This document shows positions 1 through 7,134 of a stretch of DNA of 52,740 bases, piece after piece. Under the pieces are notes generated by a model. That model did no database searches and was not told the origin of the DNA. It worked only from the letters and a program-made list of their open reading frames with translations. Each line of letters starts with the position of its first letter. Position 1 is the stretch's first letter. Position numbers and translations under genes: made by a program. Origin of the DNA: Bacteroidales bacterium UBA5326 (GTDB taxonomy: Bacteria > Bacteroidota > Bacteroidia > Bacteroidales > UBA932); assembly GCA_002408205.1 (NCBI GenBank), contig DHQY01000008.1, forward strand, positions 34,756 through 87,495. The letters are read 5' to 3'.

Positions 1-26
1 GTGAGGAGTGAGGAGTGAGGAGTGAG
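1..26 (+). repeat. Heptamer tandem repeat GTGAGGA
   Basis: Three exact copies of GTGAGGA followed by a partial GTGAG. A variant of the same heptamer (GTGAGAA on the minus strand) occurs five times at 14507-14544. No gene was recognised in 1-220; the stretch is AT-rich with no convincing reading frame and may be the 3' flank of a gene outside the window. Confidence 0.8.
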
Positions 27-220
27 CTGAAAGCCGGGAGTAGGTTCCGCCTTAGGAGCTGGTGAGTTTCAAAATGTTATGAGGATATATGTTTTGAATA
101 CTTGTTATAGGTATTTAGAATAAATTATGTATATAGATGATTGTTAAGTATTTATGAAATTGAGAGGTGTGGTGGATTTTTTTGATATAAGTATTTGTGT
201 GTATAGTTGTGCCGGAATCG

Positions 221-250
221 TTGCAGGGATTAAAAAAAATATTATATTTG
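221..250 (+). promoter_or_regulatory. Promoter of the RRM gene
   Basis: TTG at 221-223, a 19-base spacer and TATATTTG at 243-250 match the Bacteroidetes primary-sigma consensus (-33 TTTG/TTG, -7 TAnnTTTG). Transcription would begin near 256, giving a leader of about 29 bases before the ATG at 285. Confidence 0.7.
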
Positions 251-284
251 AGTACTATTTAACCTAATAATTATCCCTAACCCC

Positions 285-551
285 ATGAACATCTTTGTTT
301 CAAGCCTGAGTTTTAAGGCAAAAAAAGAAGATTTAGTTGAACTCTTCGCTCCCTATGGAGAAGTACTCTCAGCTCGCATTATCCTTAACAAGGAAACACG
401 TCGTTCCCGCGGCTACGGCTTCGTGGAAATGGCAAACGAAAAGGAAGGTCTTGCGGCTATTGAGGCACTAAACGGTACCGAGCATATGGGTCGTGCTATC
501 AACGTGGCTGTCGCAAACGAACGGCCCGCTGCCCCGGCTTACAGAGAGTAA
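285..551 (+). CDS. Single-RRM RNA-binding protein
   Basis: An 88-residue protein consisting almost entirely of one RNA recognition motif. RNP2 is seen as IFVSSL (residues 3-8) and RNP1 as RGYGFVEM (42-49), with the aromatic residues that stack on RNA bases. A short Ala/Pro-rich tail follows. Small one-domain RRM proteins of this type are common in Bacteroidetes and are thought to act as RNA chaperones or post-transcriptional regulators; the targets here are unknown. It has its own promoter at 221-250 and a strong terminator at 568-620, so it is probably monocistronic. The ATG at 285 is chosen because RNP2 begins two residues later. Confidence 0.93.
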   Translation: MNIFVSSLSFKAKKEDLVELFAPYGEVLSARIILNKETRRSRGYGFVEMANEKEGLAAIEALNGTEHMGRAINVAVANERPAAPAYRE

Positions 552-567
552 AATTACAACTAAATAT

Positions 568-620
568 TATCTTTAAAAAAAGAGCTGTTCCATATCCGGG
601 CAGCTCTTTTTTTAAAGATA
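568..620. terminator. Perfect 20-bp bidirectional terminator
   Basis: The arms 568-587 and 601-620 are exact reverse complements over 20 bases around a 13-base loop. The core is an AGAGCTG/CAGCTCT stem flanked by A7 and T7, so each strand gives a GC stem followed by a U-run. It can end the RRM transcript from the left and the small-ORF transcript (643-1062, minus) from the right. Confidence 0.9.
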
Positions 621-642
621 TTTTTAGAATTAATCCGCAAAA

Positions 643-738
643 CTATGATCCTGAAGGAAATAGTTTAAGGATACCGATAATTGCGCTCAGTATGGAAACA
701 AAAAGTGTTAACCAACTGATGATACTAGGCATGTCCAT
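643..738 (-). CDS. Putative hydrophobic small protein C (31 aa)
   Basis: A 31-codon ORF beginning MDMPSIISWL, with a nearly uninterrupted hydrophobic stretch from about residue 6 to 27 and a short FPSGS tail. One Asp and one Lys are the only charged residues. It could form a single membrane helix. The ATG is three bases after the stop of small ORF B, suggesting translational coupling; a second in-frame ATG lies at 732. The stop is followed after 22 bases by the terminator at 568-620. I recognise no family. Support for being real comes from context: same strand and matching character as two neighbours, with a consensus promoter upstream and a terminator downstream. Confidence 0.5.
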   Translation of the reverse strand: MDMPSIISWLTLFVSILSAIIGILKLFPSGS

Positions 739-741
739 AAT

Positions 742-846
742 TTATACAAAAAAGAAGGTGAAAATTTCTTCCAGGAATTCCATGAGCCATTGACCAAATG
801 ATTGCAGCCAATTAAAGATCATGTCGAAAATCTGAGTAAGATCCAT
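742..846 (-). CDS. Putative acidic amphipathic small protein B (34 aa)
   Basis: A 34-codon ORF beginning MDLTQIFDMIFNWLQSFGQW and ending FTFFFV. It is rich in Phe, Leu, Ile, Trp and Met, with acidic residues only (two Asp, three Glu) and no Lys or Arg, so the net charge is about -5. The spacing of acidic residues suggests an amphipathic, membrane-active helix. It lies three bases upstream of small ORF C and 120 bases downstream of small ORF A. In the gap a five-bp hairpin (915-932) and a possible 14-codon ORF can be seen. No family recognised; function unknown. Confidence 0.5.
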   Translation of the reverse strand: MDLTQIFDMIFNWLQSFGQWLMEFLEEIFTFFFV

Positions 847-966
847 GGTAGTGTGTGTTTAAGTTAGTAAATAATTGATTATAAAGTGTTTTGAATGACG
901 CATAAATTCCTTTCGGACACAAAAAAGTGTCTGTAAATCAGTTTCCAATGAGATGTAACCGGACTA

Positions 967-1062
967 TTAACCAATTACAATGCCAAGGTTGTCGAGTGTT
1001 AAAATTAAGATATTAATGAATCCATGTAACAAATCCATTAATAACTCAATAAATTGCTGCAT
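967..1062 (-). CDS. Putative hydrophobic small protein A (31 aa)
   Basis: A 31-codon ORF beginning MQQFIELLMDLLHGF and ending GIVIG. It is strongly hydrophobic, with Glu6, Asp10 and Asp23 as its only acidic residues and no Lys or Arg, and could span the membrane once. It is the first ORF after a consensus promoter at 1125-1154, with an AT-rich leader of about 55 bases. Together with small ORFs B and C it fills a 585-base stretch that otherwise has no gene. I know no homologue; size and hydrophobicity resemble type I toxin-like or other membrane-active micropeptides, but that is only an analogy. Confidence 0.5.
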   Translation of the reverse strand: MQQFIELLMDLLHGFINILILTLDNLGIVIG

Positions 1063-1124
1063 ATCTTAAAAATTAAAGGTTAATTATATGACGTCCTAAT
1101 TCCAAAATCTGCTGCATCCCGCAA

Positions 1125-1154
1125 CAAATATAGTAATTATTCAGAAAAATCCAA
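1125..1154 (-). promoter_or_regulatory. Promoter of the small-ORF operon
   Basis: On the minus strand: TTG (1152-1154), a 19-base spacer and TATATTTG (1125-1132), an exact fit to the Bacteroidetes consensus. The -33 element lies in the last codons of the S46 peptidase gene. The predicted start is near 1118, reading into small ORF A. Confidence 0.6.
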
Positions 1155-3269
1155 CTCTTCAAATAAATAGCTTGCATGGCCAATGCGGTCGATCACAAAC
1201 AGTACGAATCTTATGTCAACAGAGATGTTCCGGCAGACCATCGGATCGAATGCTATGTCGCTCATGGTGCCTTCCCATACCCGGTCGAAGTTCAGGCCCA
1301 GAAGGTGTCCCCGGTCATTGAGCACGGGTGAACCCGAATTGCCTCCGCTCGTGTGGTTAGTGGCAATGAAGCAGACAGGAATGGTCCCGCCGGTTGCCCA
1401 GCGTCCGTAGTCCTTTTTAGCGTAGATATCGCGCAGAGACTGGGGAATGTCGTAGTCGAAGATGTTCGGGTTATCTTTCTCCATGATGCCTTCCAGTGTG
1501 CTGAAAGGAAGGTAAGTAATGCCGTCTGCCGGACGGTATCCCTGTACGGTGCCGTAGGTAACCCGGAGGGTGGAGTTGGCATCGGGGAAGAAAACACGGT
1601 CTTTGTCAAATTCCATGATGGCACGCATCCAGGTGCGGTACAGGAGCGTGAGCCGGGAGTTGATTTCACGGATCTGCGGTTCCAGTTTAGCGGTGTATTC
1701 AGTAAGGAATGGAGCAACAAACTGCCAGGCGGGATCGTTTTCCAGGGCCCCGAGGGCTTCTTCTTTGGGCAGGGCAAGAAGGGCCAGTGTTTTTTCTTTA
1801 TTTGCTAGCGCCGAGGCATTAAACAATTGGTTGGACAGCGCGCCAAAATCAACACATGCGTTGTTCAGCGCGGGCAGGTTTACGGAGGGAAGTGGGCTTT
1901 GGGGAAGAAGTTTATAGTATTCGGTGAGCAGTGCACTAAAGATGTCTTTGTCAATGGGCAGGTAGTAGTCTTTAAAGAAGTTTGTGGCCTGGGTAACGGC
2001 CGCATCCATCTTTCCCGACGAGACTGTTTTGTGCAAGTCATCTGCAAAACGCAGCAGTTCAACGGCCATAATGGCCTCGTTGTGCAGGTCAGCGGCAAAC
2101 TGGAGTGGTTGGAGCCTGTTGTACAATTCTTTCATTTCGGGCATCAGCTGCAGGTACTCTGTGCGGTTGCCGGCTTGCGCCCAAGCCATAAAACGATCTT
2201 CAAAATGGCGTTTCTTGCCGGCGGTATTCAGGCGGATGATCCCGTTTGCCTCGCCCTGCCATTTTTTCCAGGCATTGGAGACGCCGGCGTTTTTGTTGGA
2301 GTATTGGATGCGGACCGCCTGGTCTTTTGACTGGTAGTTGTTCATGATATCCAGGCGCAGTGTCCGGAGACGGATCTTTACGGGGTTGGAAACATTGGCA
2401 ATGTAATCTACGGCGGGCGAAAGAACATATTCCTGCGTCCGTCCGGGATAACCGTAAACCATGGTGAAGTCTCCTTCCGATATTCCTTTGGTTGAAATGG
2501 TCAGGTATTTGCGGGGTCTGTAAGGTACGTTTTCGGGACTGTAGTCGGCCGGCTGATTTTCTGCATTGGCATAGACACGGAAAAGTGAGAAATCGCCCGT
2601 GTGGCGCGGCCACATCCAGTTGTCGGTGTCGCCGCCGAATTTTCCGATGGATGAGGGCGGGGCGCCTACCAGGCGTACGTCGGTGAAACTTTCATTCACA
2701 TAGAGAAAGTATTGGTTCCCGTAATACATGGGACTGACCTGTGCAGACCAGAATTTGGGGTCGAGGCCTTTCAAAGCTTCTTCGGTTATGGATTTGATAT
2801 TGGAGGCTATGGCCGAAGTGCGTTCTGCCTCGGTCATTTGTTCATTTATGTCTGTAAGTACACGGGCTGTTACGTCTTCCATGCGGCGCAGGAATGTGAC
2901 GCGAAGGCCTTTGTTGGGCAGCTCGTCGGTACGTGTCATGGCCCAGAATCCGTCTTTCAGGTAATCGTGTTCCACGGAGCTGTGAGCCTGAATCTGGCCG
3001 TATCCGCAATGATGGTTGGTTATGAGCAGTCCCCGGTCCGAGATGAGCTCGCCGGTGCAGCCGCCTCCGAAATGAACGACGGCATCTTTCAGGCAGGCTT
3101 TGTTTACACTGTATATATCGTCTGAAGTGAGTCTGAAGCCGAGTTTTTGCATATCTACGATCTTCTGTTCAATGAGCATGGGAAGCCACATGCCTTCGTC
3201 GGCGCACAGGGATTTGGGAATGATAAGTGCTGCAAGCAGCAGCAGGGTAAGCAGGGCACGTCGTTTCAT
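1137..3269 (-). CDS. dpp11: S46 dipeptidyl-peptidase, DPP11-type
   Basis: 710 residues, the usual length of family S46. A signal peptide (residues 1 to about 22, ending in SLCA) sends it to the periplasm or surface, where these enzymes release dipeptides from peptide N-termini. The trypsin-like triad is visible: His in NHHCG (86/87), Asp in the DTDNWMWPRHTGDFS region, and Ser645 in GGNSGSP. Arg663, 18 residues after the catalytic Ser, matches the spacing of the Ser655/Arg673 pair of characterised DPP11, which selects Asp/Glu at P1; DPP7 has Gly there. The open frame runs upstream to 3683, but only the Met at 3269 gives a signal peptide. That ATG overlaps the stop of the upstream glycosyltransferase (ATGA), so a nutritional peptidase ends a polysaccharide operon. 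Confidence 0.93.
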   Translation of the reverse strand: MKRRALLTLLLLAALIIPKSLCADEGMWLPMLIEQKIVDMQKLGFRLTSDDIYSVNKACLKDAVVHFGGGCTGELISDRGLLITNHHCGYGQIQAHSSVEHDYLKDGFWAMTRTDELPNKGLRVTFLRRMEDVTARVLTDINEQMTEAERTSAIASNIKSITEEALKGLDPKFWSAQVSPMYYGNQYFLYVNESFTDVRLVGAPPSSIGKFGGDTDNWMWPRHTGDFSLFRVYANAENQPADYSPENVPYRPRKYLTISTKGISEGDFTMVYGYPGRTQEYVLSPAVDYIANVSNPVKIRLRTLRLDIMNNYQSKDQAVRIQYSNKNAGVSNAWKKWQGEANGIIRLNTAGKKRHFEDRFMAWAQAGNRTEYLQLMPEMKELYNRLQPLQFAADLHNEAIMAVELLRFADDLHKTVSSGKMDAAVTQATNFFKDYYLPIDKDIFSALLTEYYKLLPQSPLPSVNLPALNNACVDFGALSNQLFNASALANKEKTLALLALPKEEALGALENDPAWQFVAPFLTEYTAKLEPQIREINSRLTLLYRTWMRAIMEFDKDRVFFPDANSTLRVTYGTVQGYRPADGITYLPFSTLEGIMEKDNPNIFDYDIPQSLRDIYAKKDYGRWATGGTIPVCFIATNHTSGGNSGSPVLNDRGHLLGLNFDRVWEGTMSDIAFDPMVCRNISVDIRFVLFVIDRIGHASYLFEELDFSE

Positions 3270-4297
3270 GTTTTTTTTACGTTTTGCATTATTGATTTGG
3301 CTGTACCCAGCCAAGCAGGGGGCATATGAATAAGCAGGTACAGAGAAATGTCTTTCAAGGGCTGATGCAGCAATCCGGCCGCAAGCGGTTTGACGGCATG
3401 GCGGATACGGGTCGTAACGGGGATACGCGTGGGATATGCATTCGTGTACATAAGATGGATCATCCAGGCGGCCGTAAAAAGGATATAGGATTTCTGCAAA
3501 CGGGAAATGAGCGGGTTGGCCGAGAGGGTATTGATCTGGCTGTCCAGAATGGCAAGGAGGCTGTCCACGCGGGCGGAAGATAATCGTTCCAGTGTGAGCC
3601 CGCCGCTGTTCATGTGGTACATATAGGTTATCTGACGGGTGATGGCCAGGCTCGTAAGATGTTCGGCCATACGGAAACTCCATTCGTTATCTTCGTGAAT
3701 GAGTCCCTCTTTGAAAAAGAGGTTATGCTGCAGAATGAAATCTCTCTTTATAAGCTTGTTGCACGCCATTATAGGTATTTCGCGACGGAGTACGGCTTTG
3801 GCGCAGGCATAATTGCCCTGCGTATAAAGAGGCAGATTGTTGTGCAGTCCCAGGGCTTCGTTGCTCCGGGGAAGCACATCTACGGCACCGGCCACCAATT
3901 GCACGTCTTTATACCTGTCTGCCATTGCTGTGAGGTTGGCAATGGCGCCGGGGGGGATCTCGTCGTCGCTGTCAAGAAAGAAAACGTACTCGCCCGAGGC
4001 GGAATGCAGGCCGGTATTGCGTGCGGCGGAGAGGCCGCGGTTGCATTCGTGGCGAAGGAAAAGGGGCGCGGGGCGGGCGCCTGCGGCGCCTCCGGCAGTG
4101 CCTGCGGCGCTGCAGGGTGTGCCCACGGGCACACCCGCGCCCAGCACCTCAGCGGCAATTTCCATGCTGTTATCTTTGCCGCAATCGTCTACCACAATGA
4201 TTTCAAGATCCTTGTGTCTTTGTTCCAGTACGGAATACAGGCAACGCTCAATATAGCGCGCCGTATTGTAAACGGGTATTATTACAGATACTTTCAT
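3266..4297 (-). CDS. Family 2 glycosyltransferase with Ala/Gly-rich insert
   Basis: 343 residues. The N-terminal GT-A fold shows SVIIPVYNTARYIERCL, the VVDDCGKDNS loop, RGLSAARNTGL and the metal-binding FFLDSDDE (107-113). The C-terminal third is an accessory helical region without a clear family. It should transfer a sugar from a nucleotide donor to a lipid-linked acceptor at the cytoplasmic face of the membrane. Residues about 53-78 are an unusual Ala/Gly/Pro-rich stretch, absent from ordinary GT2 proteins and encoded by very GC-rich palindromic DNA (4064-4141). It overlaps the flippase gene upstream and the S46 gene downstream by ATGA, so the three are translationally coupled. Confidence 0.9.
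   Translation of the reverse strand: MKVSVIIPVYNTARYIERCLYSVLEQRHKDLEIIVVDDCGKDNSMEIAAEVLGAGVPVGTPCSAAGTAGGAAGARPAPLFLRHECNRGLSAARNTGLHSASGEYVFFLDSDDEIPPGAIANLTAMADRYKDVQLVAGAVDVLPRSNEALGLHNNLPLYTQGNYACAKAVLRREIPIMACNKLIKRDFILQHNLFFKEGLIHEDNEWSFRMAEHLTSLAITRQITYMYHMNSGGLTLERLSSARVDSLLAILDSQINTLSANPLISRLQKSYILFTAAWMIHLMYTNAYPTRIPVTTRIRHAVKPLAAGLLHQPLKDISLYLLIHMPPAWLGTAKSIMQNVKKT
4064..4141. repeat. GC-rich palindromic in-frame insert
   Basis: 78 bases (26 codons) with about 85% G+C by hand count, inside a glycosyltransferase gene of ordinary composition. It contains a palindrome with 10-base arms (GGGTGTGCCC at 4115-4124, GGGCACACCC at 4127-4136), a GGCGCC-TGC-GGCGCC inverted repeat (4076-4090) and an 11-base direct repeat GCCTGCGGCGC (4079-4089 and 4100-4110) with a 21-base period. 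It keeps the reading frame and falls in a loop of the GT2 fold. A selfish or slippage-derived palindromic element is one explanation. Confidence 0.6.
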
Positions 4298-5811
4298 TTT
4301 ACGCGTACTTTAACGGTATGGCCAATGTGTTTTTTTTCGGAAGGCGTAAGTCCCAGCAGCCAGATAAGCAATCCGGTGACTGCCAGCGATACAAAAGTAG
4401 TGATAATAAGGTCCGTCCAACCGTCCAGGTAACGGTGCGTAAGCCAGGGCAGGGGTACTGCCAGGAGTGAAATAAGCACAACAGGCCCCAACACTTCCTT
4501 AAGATATGCTGTGAGCGGAAACCGGATCTGTTTACGCAGGTAAAATAACCGGTAAATGTATCCGGCCGTATTAACAATCACCCAGGCAATGAGTATGGTA
4601 TAGGGTTCCATCCCGTACTTTAACAGGAAATATGTGGCGGGCAGGGTTAAAATACGAATGAGCGCCAAGGTGATCTGATAGTTCCTGATATTGCCGGTAG
4701 CCCACGTGGCGGTCCACAGCGGACCGCACAGCGATTCCACCAGGTAATAAATAAGGGTAATGCTGCAGAACGCTATACAGTAATCCGGCACGTCTTTGAG
4801 CCATACGTTCAGAATGAATTCCATATTCAGTAAAATGGGCAGCGTAAGCGCAAAGATCATGTAGTAGGAAAATTTGGAAGTCTGGATAATCAGGCCCCGC
4901 AGGTAATTTCTGTCGTCTTTGGCATAGGCCTTGGTAATCTGCGGATTGAACGAAGACTGGAAGTATATCACAAAATTGTAAACGGCCGTGCTTACCTGCG
5001 TAGCTACGCTCATGGCGGCATTTGTGACCAGCGGAGTGAACAGGTTCAGCAGAAAAACACGGCCTTGCGTAACGGCCAGGTTGGCGGCCGAATCGCACAG
5101 TGTCCAGCCGGAGAAACCCATCATTTGTTTGAAGAGGGGTTTATCCCATTGCCACTTAAAGTGGCAGACAGGAAAGCGTGCAAGACAATAATAACGGGTG
5201 ATAAGCAGGATGATAAGAGCCACCAGGGTAAGTAATCCGGCGTACAGAATAAGTTTATCCAGCGATGAAACCACCAGCAGACCTACAATGCCCAGTTTGA
5301 GTACCACGTCGGCAATGCTGATATAGGCATAGAAGGACATTTTCTCGTGTGAAAGGATGCTGGCGTTGTATGGTGTCTGGATTATATTTATACAAACAGA
5401 CAGCACCGAGAACTGAAATACCCAGTGTGCGGCCTGTATCCGTTCCGGAGGTATGACCAGTTTGTGGGTGAGGAACCACAAACCGGCGGTTTCGGACAGA
5501 ATCACTATAATGAGCGCCACAAAAAGGTAAAGGGTCATGCCCGTGTCGAATACCTTTTTTAGTTGCAGGGTGTTGCCCTTTCCCAGTTCAATGCTCATAA
5601 AGCGCTGGGTAGAAGCGTTTAGGGCCGATTGCAGAAATGTGAATACGGTCACAACACCGCCCACAATCCCGTAAATGGCAAAGTCGTCAAAACCCAGCGT
5701 AGATAATACAATCCTTGAAGTATAAAGCGTAACCAGCAACCGTACGATCATCCGGACGTACAGTGCCACCGTGTTTTTGGCTATCAGGCGTTTATTTTCC
5801 AGCTCGGTCAT
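4294..5811 (-). CDS. Polysaccharide flippase (Wzx/MATE-like)
   Basis: 505 residues with about 12-14 hydrophobic segments throughout, typical of the MOP-superfamily exporters that flip lipid-linked oligosaccharide repeat units across the inner membrane. The N-terminus has the family pattern of a charged start, then NTVALYVRMIVRLLVTLYTSRIVL and a Gly-rich turn GIVGGVVTVF. No soluble domain is present. It lies 9 bases after ugd and overlaps the following GT2 by ATGA, placing it in the rfbA-rfbB-ugd operon. The substrate is not readable from sequence; the operon suggests a glycan containing a dTDP-6-deoxyhexose-derived sugar and glucuronic acid. Confidence 0.88.
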   Translation of the reverse strand: MTELENKRLIAKNTVALYVRMIVRLLVTLYTSRIVLSTLGFDDFAIYGIVGGVVTVFTFLQSALNASTQRFMSIELGKGNTLQLKKVFDTGMTLYLFVALIIVILSETAGLWFLTHKLVIPPERIQAAHWVFQFSVLSVCINIIQTPYNASILSHEKMSFYAYISIADVVLKLGIVGLLVVSSLDKLILYAGLLTLVALIILLITRYYCLARFPVCHFKWQWDKPLFKQMMGFSGWTLCDSAANLAVTQGRVFLLNLFTPLVTNAAMSVATQVSTAVYNFVIYFQSSFNPQITKAYAKDDRNYLRGLIIQTSKFSYYMIFALTLPILLNMEFILNVWLKDVPDYCIAFCSITLIYYLVESLCGPLWTATWATGNIRNYQITLALIRILTLPATYFLLKYGMEPYTILIAWVIVNTAGYIYRLFYLRKQIRFPLTAYLKEVLGPVVLISLLAVPLPWLTHRYLDGWTDLIITTFVSLAVTGLLIWLLGLTPSEKKHIGHTVKVRVK

Positions 5812-5820
5812 GGAGTCGTG

Positions 5821-7134
5821 TTATCGGCCTATGCAGAGGTAATGAAATCCGTTGGCAGCCATATCTTCTGCCAGGTATATGTTGCGTCCGTCCAGAACAA
5901 CGGGCTGTTTCATCACTTTCTTTAAAATCTCCCAGCCGGGCATGCGGAATTCTTTCCATTCGGTCACCAAGACCAACGCATGGGCATTAGCGGCTGCCTG
6001 GTACAGGTCTTTGGCATAGGTGATCCGGTCACCCAGACGCCTGCGGCACTCGTCCATTGCCACCGGATCGTAAGCCTGTACCTTACAGCCGGCTTTCAAC
6101 AGTTTGTCTATTAGTACCAGCGAGGGGGCTTCACGCATATCGTCTGTCTGCGGTTTGTACGACAAGCCCCAGATGCCAATGGTCTTTCCTTCCAGCTGAC
6201 CTTCAAAAAAAGAGGAGAGTTTATGAAAAAGCACTTCTTTTTGTCGTTCGTTCATCTCGTCTACCGCTTCCATGACTTTCATCCGGTAGCCGTGCTGCAG
6301 GCCGGTATTGATAATGGCTTTTACGTCTTTAGGAAAACAGCTTCCTCCGTACCCGCACCCCGGGTAAAGAAACTTGTTGCCTATGCGCGAGTCGGATCCT
6401 ATGCCGGCACGCACCATGTTCACGTCGGCGCCCACACGTTCACAGAGATTAGCTATCTCGTTAATGAAGGAAATACGCGTGGCTAACATGGAATTGGCGG
6501 CATATTTGGTCATCTCGGCCGAAGGAATGTCCATAAAGATTACCCGGAAATTCTTGAGCAGAAACGGACGGTAGAGCGTTTCCATGAGTTTGCGCGCCCG
6601 GTCGTTCTCTACGCCCACCACTACGCGGTCGGGGCTCAAGAAATCACGGATGGCATCGCCTTCTTTTAAAAATTCGGGGTTGGAGGCTACATCAAAAGGA
6701 ATATCAGTACCCCGTTTTTTCAGTTCTTCACGGATCGCCTGCTTAACTTTTTGGGCCGTTCCCACAGGTACGGTGCTTTTGGTGGTGAAGAGCAGGTATT
6801 TGTTCATGTGGCGTCCAATGGTATGAGCAACGTCCAGTACGTAATGGATGTCTGCGCTACCGTCTTCGTTGGGAGGCGTGCCAACGGCGCTGAAAACAAT
6901 CTCTACATGGTCCAGGCACTGAGTCAGATCGGTGGCAAAATGCAATCGGCCCCCGTTCTGGTTACGCATAACCATCTCTTCCAGTCCCGGTTCATATATG
7001 GGGATAATTCCTTTTTTGAGTTTGTTTATTTTACTGGCATCGATGTCAATACAGGTCACGTTGGCGCCCATTTCAGAAAAACACGCGCCCGACACCAACC
7101 CTACATATCCTGTTCCGACAATTGCAATGTTCAT
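5821..7134 (-). CDS. ugd: UDP-glucose 6-dehydrogenase
   Basis: 437 residues, the normal length. It oxidises UDP-glucose to UDP-glucuronate with two NAD+ in the cytoplasm. The N-terminal Rossmann motif is GTGYVGLVSG (residues 7-16). The catalytic Cys266 lies in GCGYGGSCFPKD, and the C-terminal UDP-binding domain begins near GIWGLSYKPQTDDMREAPS. The start ATG overlaps the rfbB stop (ATGA). UDP-glucuronate would feed the polysaccharide assembled by the downstream flippase and glycosyltransferase. Confidence 0.97.
   Translation of the reverse strand: MNIAIVGTGYVGLVSGACFSEMGANVTCIDIDASKINKLKKGIIPIYEPGLEEMVMRNQNGGRLHFATDLTQCLDHVEIVFSAVGTPPNEDGSADIHYVLDVAHTIGRHMNKYLLFTTKSTVPVGTAQKVKQAIREELKKRGTDIPFDVASNPEFLKEGDAIRDFLSPDRVVVGVENDRARKLMETLYRPFLLKNFRVIFMDIPSAEMTKYAANSMLATRISFINEIANLCERVGADVNMVRAGIGSDSRIGNKFLYPGCGYGGSCFPKDVKAIINTGLQHGYRMKVMEAVDEMNERQKEVLFHKLSSFFEGQLEGKTIGIWGLSYKPQTDDMREAPSLVLIDKLLKAGCKVQAYDPVAMDECRRRLGDRITYAKDLYQAAANAHALVLVTEWKEFRMPGWEILKKVMKQPVVLDGRNIYLAEDMAANGFHYLCIGR

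Noticed and set aside
843..885. A 14-codon ORF starting near 885 on the minus strand
   Set aside because: Too short and compositionally unremarkable; nothing besides its position inside the putative operon supports translation.
915..932. Hairpin GACAC-N6-GTGTC as a terminator between small ORFs A and B
   Set aside because: The stem has only five pairs and no T-run follows it on the minus strand, so it is too weak to call a terminator.
3270..3683. N-terminal extension of about 138 residues on the S46 peptidase
   Set aside because: The frame is open but overlaps the glycosyltransferase gene, has no family resemblance, and would bury the clear signal peptide that starts at 3269.
4115..4136. 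GGGTGTGCCC/GGGCACACCC palindrome as a terminator or operator
   Set aside because: It lies inside a coding frame, lacks a T-run and is part of a larger GC-rich insert, so a repeat element explains it better.
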